From NCBI RefSeq assembly GCF_051014685.1, contig NC_135049.1, forward strand, positions 29,963,531-30,027,530: a stretch of DNA of 64,000 nucleotides, written 5' to 3'. Made by a program: the position numbers and the translations under genes. The notes beneath the pieces were generated by a model. The model searched no databases and was not told where the DNA came from. It saw only the letters and a program-made list of their open reading frames with translations. Position 1 is the first letter of the stretch. The number at the start of each line of letters is the position of its first letter. The stretch is from Ptiloglossa arizonensis (lineage: Eukaryota > Arthropoda > Insecta > Hymenoptera > Colletidae). Positions 25,111 through 38,629 of the stretch are shown in pieces.

Positions 25111-27200
25111 TCTGACAAATGTACGTCGTTAACCGCTCGTTGTTACCGTTTTATTTCTTTCTTTAAAAATACGATCTTCGTCGACGCTCGTACGAAAATA
25201 TTCGAATTTTCTCGCGTTTTCGCTTACGATATTTTTCTTTTCCCATCGTGTCGATCGACGAGGATATTCACCTCTCTCGTTGTCACGGTGCACCGTGCGT
25301 CACGGTTCTCGTCTACGGACGAGGTGTTGCGTATCGTTCGCTAGGCGTCTCCCGTGTACGATTCCCGGGAGCTTTCTTTCCGAAAAGTCTCGGAACCGAT
25401 CGTTGGAATGGCGATCACGACTCCGCGTGGGCCAGGGAAGCGGCGGCCTTCCACGACAGAAATAAAGTCACGTTCCAGAGGAGAAATACGAGCGACCCAT
25501 GCTGAATTCACTTGTCGCTGCCACATGCGTCGCCGCTACTGGATGCCCACGCATAGGCGAGCCAATCGTTCGCGCCGCGATTCGACTCGAGTTCCTCGAA
25601 CGCGATGGCCGTCTCGGACGCCGGAAAGAGAACTCGGGGCTAATAGACCCCAAGAATAAATAAATAAACGGCTCAAGCGACCGCCACCGCCAAATTACCG
25701 GCCTTTTTTCGGCTCCTCGGTACGTTCTTTATTTATTTCTCGACCGCTACCAGGGAGAAGCAACCCCTTTCGCGCGAGATGAAACGAACAAACGGAAAAG
25801 ATAGAGGGAAAGAAACGGTGGTAGCTTGTTCGATAAGTTTTCTCGTTTCTTCTCGTTGGAGAAACATATCATGACGTTTCGATTTTGAAGAACTGGAAAT
25901 ATACAAACGAGTCGACGGATCTGAGCGAAACTTCGCGTTCGTCGAACACTGGTGTCGTCTTTAGAAGAATGAAACGAACTTGATTCGTTTCTTATCGAAC
26001 GACGATACTTATCGAGCAATACGTTATGCGTACACGAGTGTACGAATAGGTAAACGAGAGTCACGAGTACGAATAATCGACGAGAATAATAAACGAAAAT
26101 AATACAGAAAATAATGTACACGTTCGTTGAGCGTACGAACGACAGCTCGAGAATTCGTAAAATCGTATCGGAGAAACGTTAAGTTTCCTTCTGAACGCCG
26201 AACGAAGTGTTCGAAAAACGAACCGTGTAGAAACTTTGTCGCTTCCGGTTGGAAACACGAAGCTTCCAGCGTACAGTGTCGTCCCGCGGTATCGAGTGCT
26301 CCCGGTGCTCGCGAGTGCGCGAGTTAACCGTGTGACGTGGCTTAATTGGTTCCTCCTCTGCGTAGGGTGATTCTCGAATCTAGGCCAGACCATGGATGCC
26401 ACCTGAATGAAATTCGGAAGACGAACTTGTCGGTCTATTTACGCGGCCGGTCGTACCGAGAGATTGCCTTTCCGCTCGATTGATTTTATCACGGCGCCCT
26501 TGGACACTTCCATTCGTCACGAGCGGCCATATTTGTTACGCACGATGTTCTTTCTCCTCGCGGCGAATTTCATCGAATAGGAATCTCATATCGATAACGA
26601 ACGAGTGCGTCTCTGGAAAGAAATCTCCAAACTTGTAGTTGTAAGGATCGAACTCCCCAGGTTCTATCCTAAACGATAGAAATTTAAATAACGAGTCCAG
26701 AAACAAAAAGAGGAGAAGTCATCCATCGAAAGATTAGAGTATTTGAACTGTCCCGTGTAACCGGAAACGAACCAAAGAACGCAAGAAACGATCACAACGT
26801 TTACTTTCAATGTTCGATACGTTCTCGTCTTTCGTAGCTCCGTAGCTGCTCTTTTCTGTTCTCTGGAAACTCAATTCACCACCTTGTCCTGCGAGTTGTC
26901 CCAGGTTCACCCTGCGCGACACGCTCGTCGCACACGTTCGCAACGCATAAACTCTTACACCTGCTGATTCGTCCATCGACCGTAGATCGACACGACGGAA
27001 AGTTTGTTTCTCCTTAGGAGGGGGGATAGAAATAAAGGAGCGTAAGGAACGGTGTCGAATCGTCTCCGAACAGTAGTCCACGTGTCCGCGGTCACGGCTT
27101 CCTTTCTGACCCGTTTTCGGTCTCTCCGAAGGTATCGATCACGACGGCCTCGCGCGTTAAATACAATTTTCCGCAGTCCCTGGAGAGAGACCACGGACGA
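25111..27200. other. Unique non-coding stretch
   Basis: About 2 kb with a possible degenerate MITE (25824-26019) and no supported gene or array. Confidence 0.5.
25824..26019. mobile_element. Possible degenerate mariner MITE (~196 bp)
   Basis: The left side has CTTGTTCGATAAG next to a TA. The right side, on the other strand, has TTGCTCGATAAG next to a TA. The match is limited to about 12 terminal bases and the interior is unrecognised, so this is tentative. Confidence 0.3.
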
Positions 27201-27203
27201 GAG

Positions 27204-27206
27204 ACA

Positions 27207-27237
<31 letters not shown>

Positions 27238-27238
27238 T
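27204..27238 (+). repeat. (GA)n microsatellite
   Basis: About 15 GA dinucleotides with one interruption. Confidence 0.95.
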
Positions 27239-27960
27239 CTCTCCCGCCTACAGCCCTCGGTACTCGGAAAGGGCCGCGTTAAATCGAGGATCTCCGCCTC
27301 CCTGGTCGAGGAGGAGGCCGATCCCACGTAGCCAGGAACCCGTCGATGGTAAAGTCTGGTCAATTGGTGTGAACGTACTCTGTGAACGCGTCCATTCTGG
27401 CTCGGGGCTTGGGAAGAGCCCCTTTAGAAACGTTCCACTGGCAGCGGGCCATCCATTAATACGAATTAGAGTATTTAACTCGGCGAGCGAGGAGACCGGC
27501 CGAACGAGGAAGAGACGGAGACAGACCGAGGGAGGAAACCGAGGGACAAAGGGGGTAAAGGAACGAGAATGGAAACGGTCGGATCGCGCGCGGTAGTGGT
27601 GCACTCCGCGGAAACAAATTGGCCGAATCGCGACGAAACCTTCGACGGGAGAATTTCAAATACATTGAAATTATACCGCGGTTCGAGCATTTTAACCCTA
27701 CCCGCGTTTAGATCGTTCCGCGAGCGATCACGGAATATCGGAAGGACGCTGTGCGCGACGATTCCTTCGCGATCATCGACTTATCGTATTTTGGATAGGA
27801 GAATTTTTAGACACTGTTCACTTAGACTCTTTCCGTCTCTCGTTTAGCGATCCGATTATTTTAGGTTAAAGAAAATGACGGGTAATGCGTTGATTTCTCA
27901 CAGCAGGGTCCGATACGACCCGATTTTTAACCCCTTGCACTCGAAGCTTCTCTGTCACCA

Positions 27961-28116
27961 GAAAGTCGCACCTCGATGAAATCCTTCGAATCGTGTAATT
28001 AATTCAAAACGACTTTGATGCTTTCAAAGCACTGCCAAGAAAGTAGCACCTCGATGAAATCCTTCGAATCGTGTAATTAATTCAAAACGACTTTGATGCT
28101 TTCAAAGCACTGCCAA
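27961..28116 (+). repeat. Perfect-looking 78-bp tandem duplication
   Basis: Two copies starting GAAAGT(C/A)GCACCTCG at 27961 and 28039, almost identical over 78 bases including GTGTAATTAATTCAAAACG. A recent event. Confidence 0.95.
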
Positions 28117-28423
28117 GCACTCGGTGTTTAGAATATTTTCATTTCAACGTTTCATATACATATGTTTGTATCTTACAAGAATGTAGTAATTGAATTTTAA
28201 TTGAAATTCCAAATCCACGATGGTTTTCCCAATCGGAGAAAGTACACCGAATTGAGTGGCGATCGAGGATCGCCTCTCGAGCGAATAGTCGTACCGGTAT
28301 GAGATACTTTTTGCGCAAATTACGATGAAACCTCGAATCGACGCGTGGTATAGAAATACACGTTTGAGAAAGAAACTTTATCGATCGTATTCCTTTCGGT
28401 ATTATCGCAAGATTACATTCGAC

Positions 28424-28530
28424 ATAGTTACATTCGACGCGATATTTGTTGTCGATCCAGATATCGTTTCACGAAAATAGTTACATTCGACGCGATATTT
28501 GTTGTCGATGCAGACATCGTTTCGCGAACG
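28424..28530 (+). repeat. 53-bp tandem duplication
   Basis: ATAGTTACATTCGACGCG at 28424 and 28477, with GTTGTCGAT(C/G)CAGA after each. Confidence 0.92.
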
Positions 28531-29369
28531 TTGCCTTAATCGAAACAAACCCTCCGACCGACCAATGGACAATCTAAGATAAATTATTTGTTCGCTATCT
28601 CGAGAAGCGAAACAACCCGATCCGTTTCTCGCGAGACGGTGGTACTCTCGAAAACGAGAGCCGGTAGATTCGAGAAACGATCGGCGATCGAGGCGGTTAG
28701 CGATCGTTAAATAATAACGGCGATTTGTTCGCGAGCGTACGGTACGAATCTCGTTCCCACAATCGTCCGAACGGGAAACGTCGAGGCGAATTCGAGCACG
28801 GTCCTGGCGCGACGTATCGGGTAATATGACGGAATTGCAGCTCGTTGCAATCATTAAGCTCTTCGCCGGCCGGTTGTAATTTATTTCGCTGTCTAATAAA
28901 AGTGGTTGGTCGAGGAATCCCCGATAGGATTGCCGGCGATTGCTACGGGGGAATTACGCTTATTCCCGGCGTATCGGAGACGAGCCTCTTCCTCTCCCTG
29001 ACGTTATTATCAATTCAGTTTTCAGGATCGCGCGCTCGATGAAATAATACAAGCGAATTTATACCACGACGTCGTCCCTCTTTCGAGAACGCTCGTGCCT
29101 TCCCGAGCGTGTTCGTTTCACTGGACGGTCCAGCGGATCCTCGATCGAAGACTGATCGATACCCGATCGAGGTTCGAGCGCCTTGGGGTATCGTTGAATT
29201 TATATAACAACGAACGCATCGACCGGCTACACCGCCGATCGATTCACCTTATTTGTGTACTCGATGTCCGAATATTGGGTCAATTATACGGCATCCATCT
29301 ATCGCGGATACCTCGGTGTTGGTACGCCAGCTGTACACGGACCGCTCGGATACATCAGATGTCCGAGGG

Positions 29370-30110
29370 TCGCGTTCTATAGCCACTCGGAGACCCAGAT
29401 GTCTCGAAATCTAGGTAATTAGAGATCTCGATATTTATGTCACCGGAGACCCAAATGCACACGGGTTCTAGGTACACGTGGGTCGACTAACGGTGTCCGT
29501 TTACCACCACTTCGGAACCGGGACACCTAGACACCTTGTCGTTTAGATACCGCGATACGTTACGTACGTCGGATGTCCAAGTGTCCGCGGGGACCCAGGT
29601 CTCCTGAAATCTAGATATTTCGAGATCTCGATACTTATGCGAGAACCTCCGAGACGTCTCGAGACGTCCCGTATCGCAACGGTGTCTATTTCACCGCGGA
29701 TACGGGACAACTTGGACACCTCGTCGCTCGGATACCGCGATACATCGAACGTCCAGGGACCGAGACACCTCGCGAATATACCTATTCGAGGATCTCGTTC
29801 CGTTGCAAATTCGTGTCACGGATCTAAACATACCCAAGTCGGAACGAGCGAGTTCTCGCGTTTATTTCGGCCTACCTACGAGTACGTGTAACCTGGACAC
29901 CTTGTCGCTTAGGGTATCGCGATACATCGAGCGTCCAAGTGTCCAGGGACCTAGACACCGCGAAATATAGGCGTTCTCGATATTCCTGTACGGAACTATC
30001 CCTACACTCTGTGTACGAACGAGTTGCTCCCATGTCGTTCGAAGCTACGGTACTTTGGCGTCCAGGTGATCCTCCACTCGGTTGTCCAGGTACACGGAGA
30101 TTCGTAGCTC
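29370..30110 (+). repeat. Tandem repeat, ~183 bp, about 4 diverged copies
   Basis: ACACC(T/C)(T/C)GTCG recurs at 29531, 29716 and 29897, followed by TACCGCGATAC(A/G)T or TATCGCGATACAT, then GTCCA(A/G)GTGTCC. Spacings are 185 and 181. Confidence 0.75.
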
Positions 30111-30968
30111 GTTTCGAGGCTTGTCCGGACCCGGAGGACACCTGAACGTTTCCGTCCACGGTTGATACGCATTATCGTTCCGCGTGTCTGGCTGGTGGTA
30201 CGCTACCTCCGTGGCATATTGCGCTTATAATTGCGCGCTCGTTTTCGTTTGCAGATTCAACGGCTCAGACAATAAGCGGCTTAGGTATCTTTCTATGATG
30301 CTTGTTCTATCCCTGGCCTGTCCCACCCTTTTGTTCGTGTCTCCACCCTCTGGGTGTCTCTTTCGCTCTAGCCGCGTCCGCCTCTCGCCGGGGGTCGTCC
30401 GCTATCGATTCCAGGTTTATTCTTGGCGACCCGGTCGCTCCGCTGTCGTCAAAACATCGAAAGCGGAGCGGGGCGGAGATGCTCGCCACGCGTTTAAGAC
30501 TTTCACGCTCGATGATAGCGCGTTTGTCGCGACGGCTCAGCCCCGTGTCGTCGTTCAGCTAAACCAGGACGATCCGGTTACGCGTCGCCACCGCGAAACC
30601 TCCAACGATACCTAAACGCGAGACCACCACCACCTCCCTGTCCGGAGGAGAAGACTGCTCCGCGGATCGTGGAACTCTCGAAACGGACGAATCTTCGCGA
30701 ATGTCCCGATCCACGTCCCCCGTGGCACCATCGACGCGAACGTTGGTCCGGTTCGGATCAACGGAAGACAAACGTTCGCGGTGTACCGTAGTGAGTTGAG
30801 AAGAACGAGCCTCGAGGGTGCCATTAGGTAAGGAGAACTCCACTCCGGCCGTGGACCGCGTTTCTTTGTACCTGTTTCTAAGGAACGTCGTCCAATTGAC
30901 GATCTCCAATTTTGACGAAACTTGGTCACACGGACGATACTTGTAGCGGGACCAGAAAGTGAATACGT

Positions 30969-30991
30969 ATGTGTGTGTGTGTGTGTGTGTT
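30969..30991 (+). repeat. (TG)n microsatellite
   Basis: Eleven uninterrupted GT dinucleotides. Confidence 0.97.
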
Positions 30992-31404
30992 AGACTTCAA
31001 CGTGGGTAGATGACTCTGCAGGTCTTGCTTAGTCGCGTTAGGAAAGAAAGACCGAGATTCGGACAGTCTCTTTCCTGATTGATGTTCTTCTCTGCAACGT
31101 TGTACGGATCGAAGAGACAGTTCCTCTTTGTAGGGTTCACGGGTACTTGGGATAGTGGGTCTCGAACCCTACTGATCCAACGATCATCGACTAAAAGTAT
31201 CTACCCTCTGGTATCTACCCCTACGAGGGTGTTTTGACTTGGAATAACCAGATCTCTCGTTCTAGACCCTAGAGGGTCTCCGGCAGCTGTAAGGACGTTT
31301 GGATCGTATATTGGGTCGTGGATAAGATCTGGAACGTCTTTTGTACAGGGAGAGCTTCGTGCACCTACGCTGCTCTTTAACTCTGTCGCGAGCTGAATAC
31401 ATTT

Positions 31405-31870
31405 ACCGGTTGATAGTCACCTCTGCTAAGATGTTTGCATCGTCTTGTACCACCCTCTCGTATCCAAGTCCTTGCAAAGGACCTTAGAATCAAATCACCT
31501 CTACTAAAATGTTTGCATCGTCTTGTACCACCCATCCAAGTCCTTACAAATGACCCTGGAATGAAGTCACTTCTACTAAAATGTTTGCATCGTCTTGCAC
31601 CACCCACCCAAGTCTTTATAAAGGACCCTGGAATCGAGTCACCTCTACCAAAATATTTACATCGTCTTGTACCGCCTATCCAAGTCCTTAGAAATAACCC
31701 TGAAATCAAGTCACCTCTATTAAAATATTTACATCGTCTTGCACCACCCATCCAAGTCCTTACAAATAACCCTGGAATCAAATCACCTCTACCAAGACGT
31801 TTGCATCGTCTCGTACCACCCTCTCGTATCCAAGTCCTTGCAAAGTACCCTGGAATCGAGTCTCTGACAA
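31405..31870 (+). repeat. 72-bp minisatellite, about 6.5 copies
   Basis: TTT(G/A)CATCGTCT recurs at 31434, 31512, 31584, 31656, 31728 and 31800. The first spacing is 78, the rest exactly 72. Because 72 is 24 codons, frames stay open on both strands (160 codons on +, 134 on -), giving a 24-residue peptide repeat with core HRLVPPIQVL on the + strand. No homologue is known to me, and the open frames are explained by the period. Confidence 0.95.
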
Positions 31871-33484
31871 TCGGTACAAGGATCGTTCACTCTGTGGGCA
31901 CTTTTTCCGCCGTTTAACGCAATCCCAGCGGAGATACCAGGTGCGTGGACGCGTTGGTTACCAGGTACGGCCTCGAATCGCGACCTTGGCGTTGGAAACG
32001 TTCCGTATCCCGTGTTATTGAACACGATCGACGTTCGCGAGCATCCCCTCGTAACTCCCCGGTCTTTCCAGTCGGCGTAGATCGTAACTCGAATTTGCAT
32101 GTGCCGTTAGACAGACGAAGGTCCTCGCCGGTGGAATAAATTTCTCTTTCCGCGCTGGTGGCAGCCCTGTTCCGCGGGCATTAATAAATTAGCATTACAA
32201 GCACGCGCTAAATTTCCATCTAACGACCCGCTTAATGGGACCGGTGACTTGTTACTTACACCGTGTTTCAGCAATTAAACGTCGCCCCGCGATAAAGCGT
32301 GATCCGTGATATTGAATTCACCCCTCGGGACGAAGACGTTGCAGAATTTCGCGACACACCGCGCTTTCTTTTCCATTCCTCGCGTTGGTCGATACGGACA
32401 CGGTGCTGGTTCCACGCGTTGAACAAACGATGCCGCGTAATTAACGCTTACTCCCTACCCCGGAAACCTTTTTAACCGGACGCTCACCGCGGTCCCGTAA
32501 TTGCGATTCAAAGCGGTGATTACTCGCGTTGTTTCTATCAACGTTATCTGTGTCGGATGGTAATTGAGCTATTACAAGGCCACGAAACGCTCCCGCTGTA
32601 CCGATCGCGATGAGAACGCTGACGACTGGAGAACATTTAAAGACGTGGCGCCGAAAACGAACCGATCGTTCCTCCACAGTGCCCTTCACAGTACGAGTTT
32701 TCTCGCGAGCTGTTGTTCTTCATCCGTAGAAAGAAAATGGATACAGCAAAAGGGTGCAACCTTCGTGTACTATGTTTTTTTAATATGCTCAATTTTCCCG
32801 GAGAATGAGAAATTTGTAGATTCCTCGAGGGGTGATTTCATTCTTTTTATTGTCACCGGTGGGGAAAATTTGGTACAATATTTAAAAATTCTTCAAATTT
32901 CCGCTCTCGAGTCGCTATAACACTGTTCCAAGTTTCACTGGTATCTCTCGATAATTATTTGCACGTTATTTATGTCGCGAGTATGAAAAAAGATACAACT
33001 TTGTTTCTATTTATCGGAGAAAAACGATTCTCTAGCCTTTCAACGAGGTGATTTCACAGCCTGTTGTAATCGTCGGTGGAAATGGTTCCGTTTTCAATGT
33101 TTCACAGTTCCCCGAATTCTCGCCCGTGAACGAGCGATCACGATTCAGTGGTGCGTAGGTGGGGTGTGTTCTTCCGTAAACTCGTCGAATGGGAGACTGC
33201 GGCACAGGGCCCTTAATTTCTGCGGTTGGCTGGTCGTATTAGTTATTCAACTCGTGTCGCGAGCGTCCCGACGCTTGGGACGCGACACGATTGTGGCGCG
33301 TGAACACCGCCTGCTGGGGATACACGGGACGTTCTCGTTTGTATGGTGGACGACGTATGAGATGACGGTGACTTTATCGCGATATCGATACCGTAAGATA
33401 CGTGGAAATGGCGGCCGCGTCTAGATTGTCAATGTCGAGATCCGAGCTCGTAGATTCGTTCCTGTCCGGAGACTTGGCCGATCG

Positions 33485-33875
33485 AGCACCTCGATACCTT
33501 TGTGGAAGGTTCTTGTTCTCCCGGGCAACGAAGAGCTGGAAACCTAGGTACCGATTGGTTTGTAGAACCTAGATCCGGTTGGATTGTAGATATTGGGTAG
33601 CTACGATTTAACAAGTGAGACTACTATCGCGAAAAAATAACTTCTCTGATCACTCAGGGCATTAAAGAATGCACCCTTTGGAATACCCTCGATACTTTTG
33701 CGAAAGATTCTTGTTCTCCTGGACAACGAAGAGCTGGAAACCTAGGTACCGATCGCTTGGACGGTTGGACTGTAGATATTGGGTAGCTACGATCTAACAA
33801 GCAAGACTATCGTAAAAAAATAACTTTTCTAGTCACTCAGGTGCATCAAAGAATGCACCCTTTACAATACTCGAG
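33485..33875 (+). repeat. 198-bp tandem duplication
   Basis: CCTCGATAC(C/T)TTTG at 33489 and 33687. The copies share AACGAAGAGCTGGAAACC, GTAGATATTGGGTAGCTAC and AAGAATGCACCCTTT. Confidence 0.95.
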
Positions 33876-35099
33876 TCTTGGACACTCAAGTTTGGATACC
33901 ACAGACGTGTAATTCTATACCGTTACTCGAGACCCGCAGAAAGCTATAGAGGACTCCAGCTTGTCCGTTACTTGCGAGAGTAATCACGTTTTCGACGATA
34001 CGATAGTCATTCAGGTGCCGCGAAATCCTATCCAACGACGAGCCAACGCTGACCCAAGTACCAATAGCGCAACCATCCGAGCGTCTGGTACATCCACATA
34101 CGTGGATACTTGGTACATCCAAGGTTACTTAGGTGTATCTACGAGCTAACGACACCTAGCCGACACACCGGGTGCTCGAAATACTCGTGCACCCGTACGA
34201 CGTTACGCGAGCGTTCGATTCTAGACACCAGGTGCGGGATAGACCATAATCGTAATCGTGGACACTTGGTTCTTGGCTACTAATCGAGTATCGGAACACG
34301 AGCGTGGCTCGTTATTATTCGAGGAAGGAGGAACAAGGGCTTTGATCGTTCGTGTTCGTCGGTGCTCGTCCAGCGTGAACGTCTGGGCATGGAAACGGAC
34401 GCTAAAAAAAAAGGCGTGTCCGGGCACGAACAGGCAAACGCACAGGCATGCCAACGAACATTCGCTGTCCGTGCTCTTCCGATGGAGGAAAGGCCGTAAG
34501 GGTATTTTACTGCTCCGTCGCGGATGCAACACGAGCTAGCCGCCAGCCTTGCCGAGAGACGAGGAAGAATAATCGTTCGGCGTTCCATCGTTCGAGGAAA
34601 CCATTTTTACGACGCCAGTTGACCGTTCTGGGCGGGAAAACTAACACCTAGCTCGCGTTCATCCGTTGGAAACCGTGCTAACGTTGCACCCCGACGCTTG
34701 TTGCGTCATCGCGATTTAATATCGAGTTACCATTGCGTCACAACAGCGTCAGCGGTACGTCAATACAGCAACCATGTGGGTGTCTCTGTCCCTTTCCCAT
34801 GGGCGATCGTGGACACGCGATCGTCTCGGCGTTGGCCAGTCCCTCCAGCGTTCGTCCCATCTACTGCCTGGATCTCGGCCGTGCTGGTCCAAGCTCAATC
34901 GGTACGGGCCATTCCTACAATTCCTGCATTATCCCCCGTCTCGGTCGATAACGCGTAGCCAGCCGCGCAACGATGCCTCCGGGAGGGGAATCAACCGCTA
35001 CTGGAAATGTCTTTTCGTTGACTCGTGGCCGTAGCTTCGAGAATCGTGGACAACACGAGCGCGTATACCTAGAGGTGTTGTAGCTACAAGAGTATGGAT

Positions 35100-35720
35100 A
35101 CTCAAAGGTTCTAGGAAGGGCAAGATTGTAGAGGTTTCTAGGCTCTACGAAGATGGAAGTACCAACTTCCAGGTAGACCAAGATTTTTAACTTTTCTAAG
35201 TTTTAGAAGAGCAGGGTTCAGGGGTCTCCAATTCTTCCAATATTTGCGCTTCCTGCGCAATCTTATTCCTGTACTTGAGTTTAGATACTTCAAGCTTCTA
35301 AGAAGGTTCTGCAAGTATTTCTAAGTTCTAGAAACACCAAAACTCCAACTTCCAAAAACACAGAGGATTCTAAATCTCTCCGACATTCTCTCCAATTCTT
35401 CCAATATTTGCGCTTCCTACGCAATCTTATTCCTGTACTTGAGTCTAGATACTTCAAGCTTCTAAGAAGATTCTGCAAGTGTTTTTAAATTCTAGAAACA
35501 CCAAAGCTCCAACTTCCAAAAACACCAAGATTCCAAACCTCTCCGAATCCTGCAAGAGCAAGGTTCACAGGTCCCTAATTGTCTCAATATTTAAGCTTCC
35601 CGATATCCAATCCCGTTCTTATCTTCGATTCCCAGTACTTTAAGGTTCCGAGAAGATTCCGTAGGTATCTAGTTCGCGCAAGTTCGAACTTCGAAGAACA
35701 CCGAGATTCTAAATCTCTCG
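35100..35720 (+). repeat. Tandem repeat, ~164-185 bp, 3-4 copies
   Basis: CAATTCTTCCAATATTTGCG at 35228 and 35392, and a diverged third copy (TCTCAATATTTAAGCTTCC) near 35583. Copies share TACTTGAGT(T/C)TAGATACTTC. Confidence 0.88.
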
Positions 35721-38620
35721 TCGGCCTTTCTCTCCGAAGTTGAAAGTTATCGAAATTGTCGAAAGACTCGATACTTGGCCCCGTACGTTCCCGTTCGTAT
35801 CGTCGGCAGAATGCATCGCCTTGTTACACCACCTACTTAATTTTTTTCCCCCTCGGTCGCTTTGCCCTCGGTTCGTGGAATCTCCTCGTGGCTCGGAGTA
35901 TCCCGAGTGAACGCTCGGGCTCTTATCCCTCTGTTTCGCACGCAATAACCATAAGACTCGGGCCAACTACGTCGACGCGGTCTACCGCTCCCGAAGGGGA
36001 GGCACGCTCTGAATGGCCCCCTTGTATACACGGATAGTTCTTTCGATCTCCGCACCGCGAGAAAAGGAAAAAAAAAAAAGAAAAGAAAGAAAATAAAAGA
36101 AACAACGGGGGAACTGTCGAGCCGCTTATTAGGAGACCGAGCGATTTTTCAGCGGGAACGTAGCCGTGGAAAACAATGCTCGATTCGCGAATGGCCAATT
36201 TCCAAGGTTCGTGTTCGTAGCTGGACAGAAGAAGGGGTTCGCGAACAACTCGGTTCGCGTCCCGCGAGAAATATCATCCCCCACGGTTCCGCGAAACCCG
36301 ATAAAAAGTTACCGTTTAACGACCGGCTCGAAAGACGATACCCGCCGATAAAAAGTTCCTCTTTTAACGTCGCTCGGCCGGGATGGTGTAATTAAAATCA
36401 AGGACGGTCGCGGGCCGAGCCGTACTCGCTCGTTCGCGTTATTAAAATCAGAGGGACGCCAAATTGCCAGGTTCACGCGAGTGCCGCGGGCCGGGTTCTG
36501 GAGTCCTTCGAGCGCCATTATTCCTACCGAGGAGCGACCGAGGGTGTTTGCCGAGAAAGTGGGTTAACCCCGATGACACACTGCGACGTGGGTAATTGGG
36601 TCGTGGGATCGCTTCGTGGTCGTGGTCGTCGTCGTCGTCGTGGTCGTCGTTCCCCTTTATTCCGTCTTCTTTGCGGATGTGCCTACTTGTCCGTGAGATA
36701 AGAACACGGTGACGAAGAATCGCGATGATTCTTCGGTGTCGTCCGCGGGATCCTCGCGCGTTCATCGCTGCCCCTTTCAAGAGCGGATCACCCCGGGTGC
36801 TTCATTCTCCGAGCCTTTTTTTTCTTCCATCGCGTCTAGAGCTACCCTTTCGCTCCATTGTTTTCATCCCTTTTCGTCCCTTTTCCCTCTCCAGCTGCCC
36901 CCGCGTCCTTTATTTTCCTAGGTCCGGCTCGTTCGACCCTTCTCTTCTGTCTCCTTCGCGATGGAAAACTCGCGGCGCGTCTAGCTCACGCCCGTGGGAA
37001 ACTGATTTCTCATTTTTTTTTTCACCATCTCGTTGTCCACTCAAGAAAGAATCCGAGCTGTCCTTCAACTTGAACCACGCTTTAAAGGAACGGTAGAGTG
37101 AAAGACGTTTTTCGAGATTTGTGAAGTATATTAGGCGCGGACACTCGATTTCCCGAGATTCTTTCGATGTTGGTGCACTAAGAACGACGTAGAATTTATC
37201 GTCGTGTGAAAATCCAACGCTGGAAATTCGCGTTTAAAGCGAGAGATACGCTCCCCCTTGTGGAACTCTGTAGTACACGGTGTACGAGGAGCTACTCTTC
37301 GAAGCTTTCGTACGTAGGAGAAAAATTGTCCAACGAAGAGCTTTTCGTAGGATTCGCGGCACGGTAGGTGTTCGCGACGTACGTGGCACATCGGTAACTC
37401 GTATCGTCGCCATTATCGAGCGTGTACACACGATATTTCACACGTCGCGACGAGGACACCTCTTCCATCGTCCCGTGAAATCGCGTTAAAATCGAACCGG
37501 GTGTTCGGTCTCCCGTTGGACTCGGAAGGACCTCTCTCGTCGCGGCTCGTCGCCGGATCGTTCGCGAGGCGAACGAAAGGAGCGTATTTTTGAAACGCGT
37601 TGCCGCGATTCGAGCGGATTACTCGTCTACCGCGTCGTTGGTCGGAGTTAACGGGGACTTTGCGAGCCGCGTGTGCGTTCGAACCGTTTCGAAGTACTTA
37701 CACCTGCTTTTCCACGGGCTTGGGAACTGGAATCCTTTCGGTAGGTACGATATTCGCGTGTACCCGTTGGAGCTCAACGAGCTCGTCGACGTCACCGTGA
37801 AACGTTCCCGCTCTCTCCGTCAACCTGGAGAGAACTTACTCCGGTACGGGGAACATTAAACGTGGACGCGTCGCGAAATATTTCGTTCGACACCTTGTAA
37901 ATGCGAGCTACAATTCTCCGTGACATCGGTGCGACGGTTCCCGGTTCGCGTAACGTATCACCGACCCATCCCGATCGATTCGCGCGAGGAAAACTCCGAC
38001 TGACCGTGTCCAAGAGTGAAACTTTTAACGGAGCCGATTCTCGGCATCGGTCCGTAAATAATAAATGGTCGTTGGCCCGTTGCAGCCCAACGGAATTGAG
38101 TTTTCGGAAAAATGGCACGACGTGCCGTAACAAATGGTCCGCGCGGAAGTTGGTTCCTCGGAGGCACACGGGCCTTGGGGTATTTCGGAACGATCTCGTA
38201 AGACGAGCGAACTGGACAAACCATCCGTAAGCTGTCTCGCGGGAGTTATGCCCGTGGCGGTTGTTTCTATCGCTGTTGCCGAGAAATCGGTACAATTTGC
38301 GGACCACGAGGAACCGAGCAGATGCCTCGGGATCCTCCCCTTGGTACACCAGATGCATTCGTAACGCCTTTTCCTCGCTTTTAGGGATTGACGCGGATGC
38401 ATCGATCTTCGTTCCGTGAGAGTTTGTCCTCTGGCGACGCGATCGTGTGCATTTAAGCGATCGTGTCATTTTTCGTTCCTCGAAGGAAAGAGGGGGATAG
38501 AAAATGGACGACGAGTCCATCGGTAGCGAAGATTAATGGACTTGGTTGTCGGTTAGGCACGTTGGTATTACTATATGTACGCGAGTGTATCGGTTGAACA
38601 TTGGAACGGATGATAGATAC
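35721..38620. other. Unique CpG-rich non-coding stretch
   Basis: About 2.9 kb containing a GTC microsatellite and an A-rich run near 36070. The longest open frame of the window (242 codons, minus strand, 37792-38520) lies here but has no recognisable domain. Confidence 0.5.
36615..36650 (+). repeat. (GTC)n microsatellite
   Basis: An interrupted run of about 11 GTC/GTG triplets. Confidence 0.92.
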
Positions 38621-38629
38621 TTGGGTATT

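Noticed and set aside
38134..38364. + strand frame opposite the 242-codon frame
   Set aside because: One of several overlapping frames in the same CpG-rich stretch, with no domain.
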